From contig CAJTZL010000077.1 of the NCBI GenBank assembly GCA_910583695.1, forward strand, positions 1 to 10,223: a stretch of 10,223 nucleotides of DNA, written 5' to 3'. Below, piece after piece: positions 1 through 6,166 of the stretch. The position numbers and the translations under genes are program-made. Position 1 is the first letter of the stretch. Every line of letters begins with the position of its first letter. The DNA comes from an uncultured Oscillibacter sp. Lineage in GTDB: Bacteria > Bacillota > Clostridia > Oscillospirales > Oscillospiraceae. The notes under the pieces are model-generated. The model was not told the origin of the DNA, did no database searches, and was given only the letters and a program-made list of their open reading frames with translations.

Positions 1-54
1 AACTCGCATCCCCAGCTTGGAAGGCTGGTGCCCTGACCATTGTGCTACACCTGC
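1..54 (-). tRNA. tRNA-Gly (anticodon TCC), 3' part cut off by the window edge
   Basis: Read on the minus strand from position 54. The acceptor strand is GCAGGTG, followed by TA, a D arm with the loop AATGGTCAG, the anticodon stem-loop CCAGC-CTTCCAA-GCTGG with anticodon TCC, and the variable bases GGAT. The start of the T stem, GCGAGTT, runs off the window at position 1. The D stem has one A-G mismatch (GCAC against GGGC). The T loop and 3' acceptor strand, which should end near CACCTGC, lie outside the window. It decodes GGA/GGG glycine codons and appears to have its own promoter about 50 bases upstream. Confidence 0.95.
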
Positions 55-105
55 GTAGACCTTGCCATAAGGTCTTGGCCCGCCCCGGAAATCGTCAGCT
101 TAGAC

Positions 106-134
106 AGCATACCACGAAACCCAGCCGCTGTCAA
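106..134 (-). promoter_or_regulatory. Promoter of the tRNA-Gly gene
   Basis: On the minus strand TTGACA (129-134) is followed after 17 bases by TATGCT (106-111). The start of transcription would be near 99, giving a ~45-nt leader before the tRNA 5' end at 54. A consensus -35 with 17-base spacing fits a vegetative sigma factor. Confidence 0.8.
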
Positions 135-176
135 GCGGTCTCCGGCTGTTTTTCCAGAATTTTTTCGAATTTCTTT

Positions 177-800
177 TCAGCGCCGCTCTTCCAGAAAGGC
201 TTCCAGCAGCCGCCGGCCCAAGGCCCGGTTTCCCAGGCGCTCCGGGTGCCACTGGACCGCCCACACCGGCAGCCGCCGGTGACGCAGGGCCTCCACCACG
301 CCGTCCTCCGCCCACTGGACCGCCTGGAGCCCGCTGCCCAGCCGGTCCGCCGCCTGATGGTGAGCGCTGTTCACCGCCGCCGCCTCCCCGCAGAGCTCCC
401 TCAGAGGCGAGGGGGCGGTTCTTACGGCGTGAAGCCGGTCCCCCTCCTTCCAGGCTCCATGGCCCGGGACGTCCTGGGCCAGCGTTCCGCCGAAGAAGAC
501 GTTGATCACCTGGAGTCCCCGGCAGACCCCCAGGACCGGCTTTCCGGCGGCAGTGAAGTCCTGAAGCAGCCGGAGCTCCGCCTCGTCCCGCTCCGGCTCC
601 AGATTCCGGGAGGCCGCGTTCCTCTGCCCGTAGCGCCAGGGCTCCAAGTCCCCGCCGCCGGGGAGCAGCAGGGCATCCCACCGGCCCGCCTGTCCCCGGA
701 CGGCGTCTCCGAACACCGCCCGGCCTCCGGCGGATGCCACCCAGCGCCGGTAATTGGCAAACCGCTCCGGACCGCCCCAGATATACACCGTCTTCTCCAT
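177..800 (-). CDS. Class I glutamine amidotransferase-like hydrolase (peptidase C26, PuuD-like)
   Basis: This 207-residue cytosolic protein has the full class I GATase fold signature. The oxyanion-strand motif LLPGGGDLEPWRYGQ is at 45-59. The nucleophile elbow PVLGVCRGLQVINV is at 88-101, with catalytic Cys93. NSAHHQ is at 144-149, and VQWHPE at 182-187 carries the catalytic His185 and Glu187. The GGGD-x-P-x-x-Y pattern is typical of gamma-glutamyl-GABA hydrolases and related C26 enzymes, which cleave gamma-glutamyl amide bonds. The protein is shorter than E. coli PuuD (about 250 residues), and the substrate cannot be read from sequence. The chosen start has GGGGAGGGG upstream at good spacing. 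No putrescine-degradation genes are nearby. It is divergent from the lipoprotein gene at 1000; its own promoter in 801-870 is not clear (a weak TAAAAT -10-like element is present). It reads toward the tRNA gene. Confidence 0.88.
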   Translation of the reverse strand: MEKTVYIWGGPERFANYRRWVASAGGRAVFGDAVRGQAGRWDALLLPGGGDLEPWRYGQRNAASRNLEPERDEAELRLLQDFTAAGKPVLGVCRGLQVINVFFGGTLAQDVPGHGAWKEGDRLHAVRTAPSPLRELCGEAAAVNSAHHQAADRLGSGLQAVQWAEDGVVEALRHRRLPVWAVQWHPERLGNRALGRRLLEAFLEERR

Positions 801-863
801 GCGCGCCCCTCCCCCGCCGTTTCCTCCACAGTTTATGCGGCACAGATTTTAATGTTACAGATA

Positions 864-892
864 TTGACTTGAAAGATGGTTCGTAGTATGAT
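864..892 (+). promoter_or_regulatory. Promoter of the lipoprotein gene
   Basis: TTGACT (864-869), 17 bases, TATGAT (887-892). Transcription would start near 899, giving a leader of about 100 nt. The leader contains the 12-base palindrome GCGGAGCTCCGC and no recognisable riboswitch. Confidence 0.75.
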
Positions 893-999
893 TTCTCTAG
901 GCTGCGAGGTATCCGGGCCTTCCTGCAAACGGCGCGGAATTTCGGCGCGGAGCTCCGCCGCACAGAGAACCAAGAATACAGAATGGGGGATATCCTGCG

Positions 1000-1581
1000 A
1001 TGAAAAAACTGCTTTCCTTGACCCTGGCACTGCTGATGATCCTGACTCTGGCCGCCTGCGGCGGCGATTCCGCCTCCGGCGGTTCGGACAGCTCCGGCGG
1101 GGCCGGCAGCGGCGAGGTCCGGGCAGAGGACGGCTATGCCGAAGCCCGCGTCGGCGACCTGGTACATTCTTATTTCATGGACTTCACCGTAAACAGCGCC
1201 TACACCACCTCCGATTACCACGGCCACACCGCCCCGGAGGGCATGAAGGTCCTGGTGGTGAATATGACCATCAAGAACACCTTCAATGAGAGCCTGCCCA
1301 TGTACGACGACGATTTCCAGGGCCAGTGGAGCTCCAGCTCCGAGACCGACGAGTTTGCCTGGCCCATCACCGAGGCCGAGGACGGCAGCGACCTGGACGT
1401 GGTGTCGGAGGACCAGCTCCCCGCCGAGTACCAGCTGGGCGTCAGCGAGTCCCGCACCGGCGATCTGGTCTTCGACGTGCCCGCGGATGAGAAGGACTTC
1501 TCCATCTCCCATCTGGAGCTCTTTGACGACGACAGCGAGGGAGACACCTTCTTCGTGTTCTTCACCGCCGAGGAAACATAA
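1000..1581 (+). CDS. Secreted lipoprotein with a DUF4352-like (immunoglobulin-fold) domain
   Basis: The N-terminus is a classic lipoprotein signal: MKK, a hydrophobic stretch and the lipobox LAAC with the lipidated cysteine at residue 20. A Gly/Ser linker (21-38) follows. The remaining ~150 residues are acidic and resemble the DUF4352/telokin-like family of Firmicutes surface proteins: a strand with MDFTVNSA near 60-67, then a KVLVVNMTIKN strand at 83-93. The conserved tail has VFDVPADEKDFSI and DTFFVFFT. These proteins are anchored to the outer face of the membrane; their role is generally unknown, so none is assigned. The start codon is preceded by GGGGGAT. The gene has its own promoter and is convergent with the TraX-family gene. 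Confidence 0.85.
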   Translation: MKKLLSLTLALLMILTLAACGGDSASGGSDSSGGAGSGEVRAEDGYAEARVGDLVHSYFMDFTVNSAYTTSDYHGHTAPEGMKVLVVNMTIKNTFNESLPMYDDDFQGQWSSSSETDEFAWPITEAEDGSDLDVVSEDQLPAEYQLGVSESRTGDLVFDVPADEKDFSISHLELFDDDSEGDTFFVFFTAEET

Positions 1582-1593
1582 CCACCATGCGAC

Positions 1594-1627
1594 AGCGGAG
1601 CGGCGTTCAGCCGCTCCGCTTTGCGTT
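1594..1627. terminator. Hairpin between convergent genes, probable terminator
   Basis: An 11-bp perfect stem (AGCGGAGCGGC at 1594-1604, GCCGCTCCGCT at 1610-1620) closes a 5-base loop. On the plus strand it is followed only by TTGCGTT, a weak T-tract, and on the minus strand by no T-run. It lies just after the lipoprotein stop and next to the end of the TraX-family gene, so it may serve both. Confidence 0.65.
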
Positions 1628-2372
1628 ATCCCAGACTGCGGGCCAGCAGGAACAGCAGACAGGTGTGGGCAGGATAGTACACGTAAAAAAACCACTTCCA
1701 GCCCCGGCCCTTCTCCCCGTTGTACCGGAGCATCAGCGGCAGGGCCAGGACCATCATCCACTGGACGGGGAAACCGCCGTACAGCGCCTCGGCGCTGAAC
1801 TGGTAGATGCAGAAGATCAGGTACACGGCGGCCAGGGTCTCCCGGCGGTCCCGGAGGAAGTACAGGGCCAGCCCCAAGGCGATGAACTCAAAGCCGAACT
1901 CGTTTACCGCCAGATTCGGGACAATGCCGGTGAGGACGTCCCCGCTGAAATTTCCGGCTCCGGGCAGGAGAAAGGGGAGCAGCCCATAAAAAATCTGAAC
2001 CAGGGCGGCGGCGCCCAGCAGCAGCCCGCCCCGCTTCCGGTCCCGCCGGTATAGCTCCACTGCGCTGATGAGGAAGCCCGTCAGGAACAGGGGCAGGAAG
2101 ATGTTGTGGTTGCCGTAGCCGGCTTCCGTGGGAAACCGGGCGTCCAGAAACAGGCCCAGGGCCGTCATAAAGAGGCTCAGCAGGTAGAGCCGCAGGAGGT
2201 AGCGCTTCCGGCTCCGGGTGTGGGCATAGCCCTGGACCATGCAGAAGAGAAACAGGGGATAGGCCCCCCGGCCCAGCCAGCGGAACCAGACCGGCGCCGC
2301 CGGGAAATAAAGCCCAAGGTGGTCCAGGGTCATGAGGACCACCGCCGTCAGCTTCAAAGAAAAGGTTGTCAT
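1626..2372 (-). CDS. TraX-family integral membrane protein
   Basis: This 248-residue polytopic membrane protein has about seven to eight hydrophobic segments. TraX family features are visible: SLKLTAVVLMTLDHLG at the N-terminus with the conserved Asp17-His18 pair, then RWLGRGAYPLFLFCMVQGY followed by HTRSRKRYLLRL (51-62), and a C-terminal YNGEKGRGWKWFFYVYYPAH (217-236). F-plasmid TraX acetylates the pilin N-terminus, but chromosomal Firmicutes homologues are common and their substrate is unknown. They belong to the broader membrane acyltransferase-like group. No conjugation genes are nearby, so a role in conjugation is not supported. The start is preceded by GGGAGTGGAG, and a near-consensus promoter lies just upstream. 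The final stop falls next to the shared hairpin at 1594-1620. Confidence 0.88.
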   Translation of the reverse strand: MTTFSLKLTAVVLMTLDHLGLYFPAAPVWFRWLGRGAYPLFLFCMVQGYAHTRSRKRYLLRLYLLSLFMTALGLFLDARFPTEAGYGNHNIFLPLFLTGFLISAVELYRRDRKRGGLLLGAAALVQIFYGLLPFLLPGAGNFSGDVLTGIVPNLAVNEFGFEFIALGLALYFLRDRRETLAAVYLIFCIYQFSAEALYGGFPVQWMMVLALPLMLRYNGEKGRGWKWFFYVYYPAHTCLLFLLARSLG

Positions 2373-2395
2373 GCGTCTCCACTCCCATTCATCTA

Positions 2396-2424
2396 AATAA
2401 AGGGCGGTTTCGCCCCGTTGTCAA
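2396..2424 (-). promoter_or_regulatory. Promoter of the TraX-family gene
   Basis: On the minus strand TTGACA (2419-2424), 17 bases, TTTATT (2396-2401). The spacer contains the inverted repeat GGGCG-GTTT-CGCCC (2402-2415), which could be an operator or chance in GC-rich DNA. Transcription would start about 17 bases before the start codon. Confidence 0.65.
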
Positions 2425-2478
2425 TAGAACGGAACAGGGTGGGCGGATTCTTCAAAAACGCTCTTGGGATTTTCCTGG

Positions 2479-2507
2479 TTGCTATTTCCATCCAGGCTTG
2501 TTATAAT
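2479..2507 (+). promoter_or_regulatory. Promoter of the C-GCAxxG-C-C / NSS transporter 1 operon
   Basis: TTGCTA (2479-2484), 17 bases, TATAAT (2502-2507). Transcription would start near 2514, leaving a ~60-nt leader that contains a small GGCCC-CCT-GGGCC hairpin. It is divergent from the TraX promoter. Confidence 0.75.
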
Positions 2508-2575
2508 GCCCTCATAAGTACAGGCCCCCTGGGCCGAAGCGGATGAATTTGACAGAACAGAGAGGAGACATTTTT

Positions 2576-3037
2576 ATGGATCGCTGCGCGTTGGCGTATC
2601 AATATCACAAGGAGGGCTGGAACTGCGCCCAGTCCGTGGCGGCGGCCTGCGCCGACCTGGCGGGCCGGACGCCGGAGGACGTTCTGCCCCTCATGGGCGG
2701 CTTCGGCGGCGGCCTGGGCGGCAGCCACGAGGAGGTCTGCGGCGCCGTCAGCGGCGGCGCGCTGATTCTCAGCCTTTGCTTCCCCTTCGACCGGCAGGGG
2801 GACCAGGAGGCCAAGCGGAACGTCTACCGCATCACCAAGGAGTACCGCCGCCGCTTTTCGGAGGTCTTCGGCCTCACCCGCTGCGGGGACCTCCTCCGGG
2901 CCAAGCCCGGCGTCACGGAGAAAAACCCCGCCGCCCGGCGCCTGGGCGTCACCGCCCACTGCGACAACATGATCGTCACGGCGGTGGAGCTGCTGGAGGC
3001 GCTGGTCCAGGAGGAGCGGCAGGGAGGTACGTCATGA
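2576..3037 (+). CDS. C-GCAxxG-C-C family cysteine-rich (redox/metal) protein
   Basis: This 153-residue soluble protein has the family's spaced cysteines: Cys17 in GWNCAQSV, Cys55 in a HEEVCGAVSGG motif (51-61; the GCAxxG core), Cys103 in TRCGDLL and Cys129 in AHCDNMI, with extra cysteines at 4, 25 and 68. A Gly-rich segment GGFGGGLGGS (41-50) precedes the core motif. The family is named for this pattern and is thought to be redox-active or metal-binding; its reaction is not established. An ATG at 2543 is in frame but has no ribosome binding site, whereas ATG 2576 follows AGAGGAG by eight bases and begins just before the conserved region, so 2576 is chosen. The stop overlaps the ATG of the transporter gene (ATGA), which implies translational coupling. 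Confidence 0.88.
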   Translation: MDRCALAYQYHKEGWNCAQSVAAACADLAGRTPEDVLPLMGGFGGGLGGSHEEVCGAVSGGALILSLCFPFDRQGDQEAKRNVYRITKEYRRRFSEVFGLTRCGDLLRAKPGVTEKNPAARRLGVTAHCDNMIVTAVELLEALVQEERQGGTS

Positions 3038-4365
3038 GTCACGAGCACAAAAAGCGCCAGTTCAGCAGCCGCTGGGGCTTTGTCCTCTCGGCGGTGGGCT
3101 CCGCCGTGGGCATGGCCAACGTGTGGGGCTTCCCCGCCAAGATGGGCAGCAACGGCGGCGGGGCCTTCCTTATCGCCTACCTGATTTTCATCGCCCTCTT
3201 CGGCGCGGTGGGTCTGGCGGCGGAGTACGCCGTGGGCCGCCGGGCCCGGACGGGGACCCTGGGGGCCTATGAAATGGCCTGGGGTACCCGGAAGAAGGAA
3301 CTGGGAAAGGCCGGGGGCCTTTTGGGCTGGCTGCCTCTGGCGGGGTCCATGTGCATCGCCATCGGCTACGCGGTGATCATCGCCTACGTGCTGAAGGCCT
3401 TCGCCGGCTCCCTCACCGGGGAGCTGATGACGGCGGACACCGCCGTCTGGTTCGAGAGCTTCTCCCTGGCGGACTACTCCGTCATTCCCTTCCACGCCGT
3501 GGTGGTGGTGGGCACCCTGCTGACCCTTCTCCTGGGGGCCAAGAGCATCGAAAAGAGCAACAAGGTCATGATGCCCCTGTTTTTCCTGATCTTCCTCATC
3601 CTGGCGGTGCGGGTGGCCTTCCTCCCCGGCGCGGCGGAGGGCTACCGCTATATGTTCTCCCCCCGGTGGGAGGAGCTGCTGGACCCCATGGTGTGGATCT
3701 GGGCCATGGGACAGGCCTTCTTCTCCCTGTCCATTACGGGCAGCGGCATGATCGTCTACGGGGCCTACCTGGACACGGCGGAGGATGTGGCGAAGCTGGC
3801 GAAACGGACGGCCCTCTTCGATACCATCGCCGCCCTGGTAGCCGCCCTGGTGATGATTCCCGCCTGCTTTGCCTATGGGCTGGACATCGGGGCGGGGCCC
3901 TCCCTGCTCTTCGTCACCCTGCCCCGGATTTTGCAGGACATCCCCCTGGGGCGGCTGTTTGCGGTGATTTTGTATGCGGCCATGATCTTCGCCGGGGTCA
4001 GCTCCCTTCAGAACATGTTCGAGGCGGTGGGGGAATCCCTGCTCCACAAGTTCCCCCGGCTGAGCCGGAAGATGATGCTGGTTCTGCTTTGCGTGGTGTG
4101 CCTGGGATTGGGCCTCCACATGGAGCCCATTTTCAAGTGGGGCCCCTGGATGGACATTGTGTCCATCTATATCATACCCATCGGGGCTACCCTGGGGGCG
4201 GTGAGCTGGTTCTGGATCATGCGCCGGGAGGACCTGATGGACGAGGTGTCCAAAGGGACGGAAAAGGCTCCCGGGATGCTGTGGTACCGCATCGGGCGGT
4301 ATGTCTACGTGCCCTGCGCGGTAATCCTGTGTCTGGTGGCCCTCTGCATGAAGGTGGCCTTCTGA
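3034..4365 (+). CDS. Sodium:neurotransmitter symporter family transporter (NSS 1)
   Basis: The protein has 443 residues and about 11 transmembrane helices, the usual number for bacterial NSS (SLC6-like) amino-acid symporters. TM1 carries GSAVGMANVWGFP (22-34), with Asn29 matching the Na1 ligand Asn27 of LeuT, followed by SNGGGAF (39-45). TM6 has MGQAFFSLSITGSG (225-238), the unwound substrate-binding segment. TM8 has AGVSSL (320-325), matching the Na2 ligands. Unusually, Gly32 stands where LeuT has the extracellular gate Arg30 and most relatives have Arg or Lys. ATG 3034 is preceded by AGGGAGGT; the upstream in-frame extension overlaps the previous gene and is not homologous. The substrate is probably an amino acid but cannot be named. 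It is co-transcribed with the C-GCAxxG-C-C gene and ends at a strong terminator. Confidence 0.9.
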   Translation: MSHEHKKRQFSSRWGFVLSAVGSAVGMANVWGFPAKMGSNGGGAFLIAYLIFIALFGAVGLAAEYAVGRRARTGTLGAYEMAWGTRKKELGKAGGLLGWLPLAGSMCIAIGYAVIIAYVLKAFAGSLTGELMTADTAVWFESFSLADYSVIPFHAVVVVGTLLTLLLGAKSIEKSNKVMMPLFFLIFLILAVRVAFLPGAAEGYRYMFSPRWEELLDPMVWIWAMGQAFFSLSITGSGMIVYGAYLDTAEDVAKLAKRTALFDTIAALVAALVMIPACFAYGLDIGAGPSLLFVTLPRILQDIPLGRLFAVILYAAMIFAGVSSLQNMFEAVGESLLHKFPRLSRKMMLVLLCVVCLGLGLHMEPIFKWGPWMDIVSIYIIPIGATLGAVSWFWIMRREDLMDEVSKGTEKAPGMLWYRIGRYVYVPCAVILCLVALCMKVAF

Positions 4366-4378
4366 GCGGCCATAGAAC

Positions 4379-4418
4379 TAAAGAGGCGGCGGGGAAATCC
4401 CCGCCGCCTCTTTATTCA
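4379..4418. terminator. Strong bidirectional rho-independent terminator
   Basis: A perfect 16-bp stem (4379-4394 with 4399-4414) closes an AAAT loop. Its outer end is AAAGAGG/CCTCTTT, so a T-rich 3' side is present on both strands; the plus strand continues TTTATTC. It lies between the two convergent NSS transporter genes and should stop both transcripts. Confidence 0.93.
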
Positions 4419-4442
4419 ATTCAGAAGCTCCGGCACTCGGGC

Positions 4443-5795
4443 TCACCGCAGCCCCTGAATCAGGATGATCAGAATCAGCACCGGCAGCACAAACTGGAAG
4501 TAAGGCCACAGCCATCGGGGCATCTTGAGGCCCTCTCCGGTGTTGGCCTCCTCCAGATAGCGGTCATAGCCCCAGCCCTTTTTGCTGACGCAGAACAGCA
4601 GGTACACCAGGGACCCCAGGGGCAGCAGCAGGTTGGAAACCAGGAAGTCCTCGCTGTCCAGCACGTCCCGGCCGCCGATCAGATGGAGGCCGCTCCAGAG
4701 GTTGTAGCCCAGGACGCAGGGCATGCTGGCGATGAGGATGAAGATGCAGTTCGTCAGGGCCGCCTTCTTCCGGGACCAGCCGAAGTTGTCAATGGCGTTG
4801 GCCTGGAGGTTCTCAAAGACGGCGATGACCGTGGAGAAGCTGGCAAAGGTCATGAACAGGAAGAACAGCGCCCCCCAGAGGCGGCCCCCCGCCATGTTCA
4901 CGAAGACCTTGGGCAGGATCATGAAGATCAGCGCCGGGCCCTGTCCCGGCTCCACATCGAAGGCGAAGCAGGCGGGGAAGATGATGAGGCCCGCCATCAG
5001 GGCCACGAAGGTGTCCAGCAGGCAGATGCGCACCGCCTCACTGGTCAGGGTGTTGTCCCGGCTCATGTAGCTGCCGAAGATCTCCATGGCGGCGATGCCC
5101 AGACTCAGGGTGAAGAAGGCCTGGTTCATGGCCGCGGTGATCACGCGGCCCAGGCCCGCCTCCGCCGCCCGCTGGAAGTCGGGCAGGAGATAGAACTTCA
5201 CGCCGTCCATGCCGCCGGGAAGGGTCAGGCTGTGGATGGCCAGCACCACAATGAGGGTCAGCAGGCCCAGCATCATCCACTTGGTAATCCGCTCCAGCCC
5301 CTTCTGAAGCCCGAAGCTCACCACCAGGAAGCCCGCCAGCACCGTCAGCACCATCCAGACGGTCATCTCCACCGGACTGCCCCGCATGGCGGAAAAGACG
5401 CCCTCCACCGCCTCGGCACCAAGGCCCTCAAAGGTCCCGCCGGCGAACTTGAAGAAGTAGCCCAGCATCCAGCCGGAGACGGTGGTGTAGTACATCATCA
5501 AAAGGCAGCAGCCCGCCACGCAGAACCAGCCGTGAATGTGCCACTTGCTGCCCGGCTTCTGGAGGGCCTGATAGCCCTGGACGGCACTCTTGCGGCTGGC
5601 CCGGCCCACCGCCAGCTCCATGGTCAGAACCGGCACGCCCATGACGGCCAGGAAGAGCAGGTAAAACAGCACAAACACGCCGCCGCCGTTCTCCCCGGTG
5701 ACATAGGGGAATTTCCACACATTGCCGATGCCGATGGCGCAGCCCGCGCTTACCAGAAGGAAGCCCAGGCGGGATTGAAAACGCTCCCGTTTCAT
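4443..5795 (-). CDS. Sodium:neurotransmitter symporter family transporter (NSS 2, Tyt1/MhsT-like)
   Basis: The protein has 450 residues and about 11 predicted transmembrane helices. It has the canonical NSS TM1 signature GIGNVWKFPYVTGENGGG (22-39), with Asn25 as the Na1-site ligand and Lys28 at the gate position. YYTTVSGWMLGYFFKFAGG (102-120) is in TM3, with tyrosines where substrate-binding residues normally lie. MNQAFFTLSLGIAAME (223-238) is TM6, DTFVALMAGLIIFPACFAFD (261-280) is TM7, and FASFST (317-322) is the TM8 Na2-site region. It probably imports a hydrophobic or aromatic amino acid with Na+. It is clearly a distant paralogue of the transporter at 3034, transcribed toward it. The ribosome binding site is mediocre (GAGAGGAAC, about 12 bases from the ATG), but the hydrophilic N-terminus and TM1 spacing fit this start. 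Confidence 0.93.
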   Translation of the reverse strand: MKRERFQSRLGFLLVSAGCAIGIGNVWKFPYVTGENGGGVFVLFYLLFLAVMGVPVLTMELAVGRASRKSAVQGYQALQKPGSKWHIHGWFCVAGCCLLMMYYTTVSGWMLGYFFKFAGGTFEGLGAEAVEGVFSAMRGSPVEMTVWMVLTVLAGFLVVSFGLQKGLERITKWMMLGLLTLIVVLAIHSLTLPGGMDGVKFYLLPDFQRAAEAGLGRVITAAMNQAFFTLSLGIAAMEIFGSYMSRDNTLTSEAVRICLLDTFVALMAGLIIFPACFAFDVEPGQGPALIFMILPKVFVNMAGGRLWGALFFLFMTFASFSTVIAVFENLQANAIDNFGWSRKKAALTNCIFILIASMPCVLGYNLWSGLHLIGGRDVLDSEDFLVSNLLLPLGSLVYLLFCVSKKGWGYDRYLEEANTGEGLKMPRWLWPYFQFVLPVLILIILIQGLR

Positions 5796-5870
5796 AAGTT
5801 TCTCGTTCCTCTCTCGTATATTTCATTGCAAAACCCACAGGCGGACGGACCACCCCGGGCAGATTCTCTT

Positions 5871-5899
5871 ATGATAGCGGGCCTTGGCGGAAATGTCAA
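5871..5899 (-). promoter_or_regulatory. Promoter of NSS transporter 2
   Basis: On the minus strand TTGACA (5894-5899), 17 bases, TATCAT (5871-5876). Transcription would start near 5864 and give a ~68-nt leader before the start codon at 5795. Confidence 0.82.
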
Positions 5900-5939
5900 T
5901 CCTTTCATGGCAGAAAGGGCGGAAAAAGACCGGAACAGC

Positions 5940-5963
5940 AAGCCCCGGCCGAAGCCGGGGCTT
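5940..5963. other. Stable 10-bp hairpin overlapping a -35 element
   Basis: AAGCCCCGGC (5940-5949) pairs perfectly with GCCGGGGCTT (5954-5963). Read on the minus strand the loop is a UUCG tetraloop closed by C-G, an exceptionally stable form; on the plus strand it is CGAA. Its right end covers the first two bases of the consensus -35 at 5962. On the minus strand a TCTTTTT run follows, but about 12 bases after the stem. It could therefore be a weak terminator for minus-strand RNA coming from 6195, or an operator of the plus promoter. Confidence 0.5.
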
Positions 5964-5990
5964 GACAGACAGGCCGTTTCGGCCTATAAT
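5962..5990 (+). promoter_or_regulatory. Exact-consensus promoter of a predicted small RNA
   Basis: TTGACA (5962-5967), 17 bases, TATAAT (5985-5990): every base of both hexamers matches the vegetative consensus. The spacer contains the inverted repeat AGGCCG-TTT-CGGCCT (5971-5985), touching the -10. Predicted start of transcription is about 5996. No conventional gene follows for 250 bases, and a terminator-like hairpin lies only ~60 bases downstream. Confidence 0.85.
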
Positions 5991-5995
5991 AATCC

Positions 5996-6020
5996 CAGGC
6001 GCCGCGGCAAGCGGTTGGTC
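5996..6020 (+). repeat. Inverted repeat, left copy (5' end of the small RNA)
   Basis: CAGGCGCCG (5996-6004), CGGCAAG (6005-6011) and CGGTTGGTC (6012-6020) match the minus-strand sequence of 6164-6195 at 23 of 25 positions; the right copy has a 7-base insertion. The block begins five bases after the -10 TATAAT. Confidence 0.8.
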
Positions 6021-6047
6021 CGGCTAGATTATTACAGCTTCAAAAGA

Positions 6048-6085
6048 GAAACCGTCACCCTGCCCGGTGGCGGTTTCCGCTTTTT
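6048..6085 (+). terminator. Terminator of the small RNA; possibly also used by the minus strand
   Basis: GAAACCGTCACC (6048-6059) pairs with GGTGGCGGTTTC (6066-6077) over 12 bp around a six-base loop, followed by CGC and TTTTT (6081-6085). One pair is T-G: a G-U wobble in plus-strand RNA but an A-C mismatch in minus-strand RNA, so the hairpin is better on the plus strand. On the minus strand TCTTTTG follows, so weaker termination there is possible, and the ORF stop codon lies inside the stem. Confidence 0.72.
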
Positions 6086-6138
6086 ACCTTGATCGTTATT
6101 GTCCAATGAAGGATATGGAACGTCAATGTAATCGGCAT
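6055..6138 (-). CDS. 27-residue basic peptide, candidate type I toxin
   Basis: The peptide starts MPITLTFHILHW, continues with the alternating TITIKVKS and ends in a basic NRHRAG tail. I do not recognise a family. Evidence that it is real: a very strong Shine-Dalgarno sequence, AGGGGGTGA, lies four bases before the ATG, and a plausible promoter lies 60 bases upstream. It uses codons (TTG, ATA, GTA, AAA) that are scarce in the GC-rich neighbours. The alternating hydrophobic/polar pattern suggests a beta strand or an amphipathic membrane-active peptide rather than a simple transmembrane helix. The stop codon lies within the hairpin at 6048-6077, and a predicted small RNA is transcribed from the opposite strand across its 3' end. 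The toxin role is inferred from this layout only. It could instead be a leader peptide. Confidence 0.55.
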   Translation of the reverse strand: MPITLTFHILHWTITIKVKSGNRHRAG

Positions 6139-6141
6139 CTC

Positions 6142-6166
6142 GTCACCCCCTTTCGGGGAACGTGAC
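6142..6166 (-). promoter_or_regulatory. Hairpin that hides the Shine-Dalgarno sequence of the 27-codon ORF
   Basis: On the minus strand GTCAC, a GTT bulge, CCCC, a GAAA tetraloop, GGGG and GTGAC form nine base pairs. The 3' arm GGGGGTGA is the ribosome binding site itself, three bases from the ATG. Such occlusion of the start region is typical of type I toxin mRNAs and other translationally controlled genes. Confidence 0.65.

Larger units (their letters stand above)
5996..6086 (+). ncRNA. Predicted ~90-nt small RNA, antisense to the end of the 27-codon ORF
   Basis: It is defined by the exact-consensus promoter just upstream and the hairpin plus T-run at 6048-6085. There is no ATG or ribosome binding site within it, so it is probably non-coding. 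It does not contain the conserved SRP-RNA loop and does not resemble 6S or tmRNA. The last ~40 nt are antisense to the 3' end of the ORF at 6055-6138 and its 3' UTR. The first 25 nt are nearly the same as the predicted 5' end of that ORF's mRNA. It could act as the RNA antitoxin of a type I system, or be the leader of a longer transcript into the hydrolase gene at 6250. Confidence 0.5.

Noticed and set aside
124..155. Hairpin CAGCCG...CGGCTG followed by TTTTT on the plus strand
   Set aside because: It looks like a terminator, but no plus-strand gene leads into it, and it overlaps the -35 of the tRNA promoter. It is more likely incidental, or at best protects against read-through.
100..1761. 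Long minus-strand open frame covering the amidotransferase and lipoprotein genes
   Set aside because: Both regions have well-supported genes in other frames with ribosome binding sites and family motifs; this frame shows none.
1626..2372. TraX as a sign of a conjugative element
   Set aside because: No relaxase, coupling protein, integrase or other transfer gene is present, and chromosomal TraX-family genes are common in Firmicutes.
2402..2415. GGGCG-GTTT-CGCCC palindrome resembling the one at 5971-5985, as a shared operator
   Set aside because: Both contain GTTTCG, but their centres of symmetry differ and the arms do not match well. In such GC-rich DNA this is not enough to claim one regulator.
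3351..6092. Very long plus-strand open frame (913 codons) across both transporter genes
   Set aside because: It is a GC-driven shadow: it runs out of frame through NSS 1 and antisense through NSS 2, and its translation is low-complexity, rich in Gly, His, Gln and Arg, with no family motifs.
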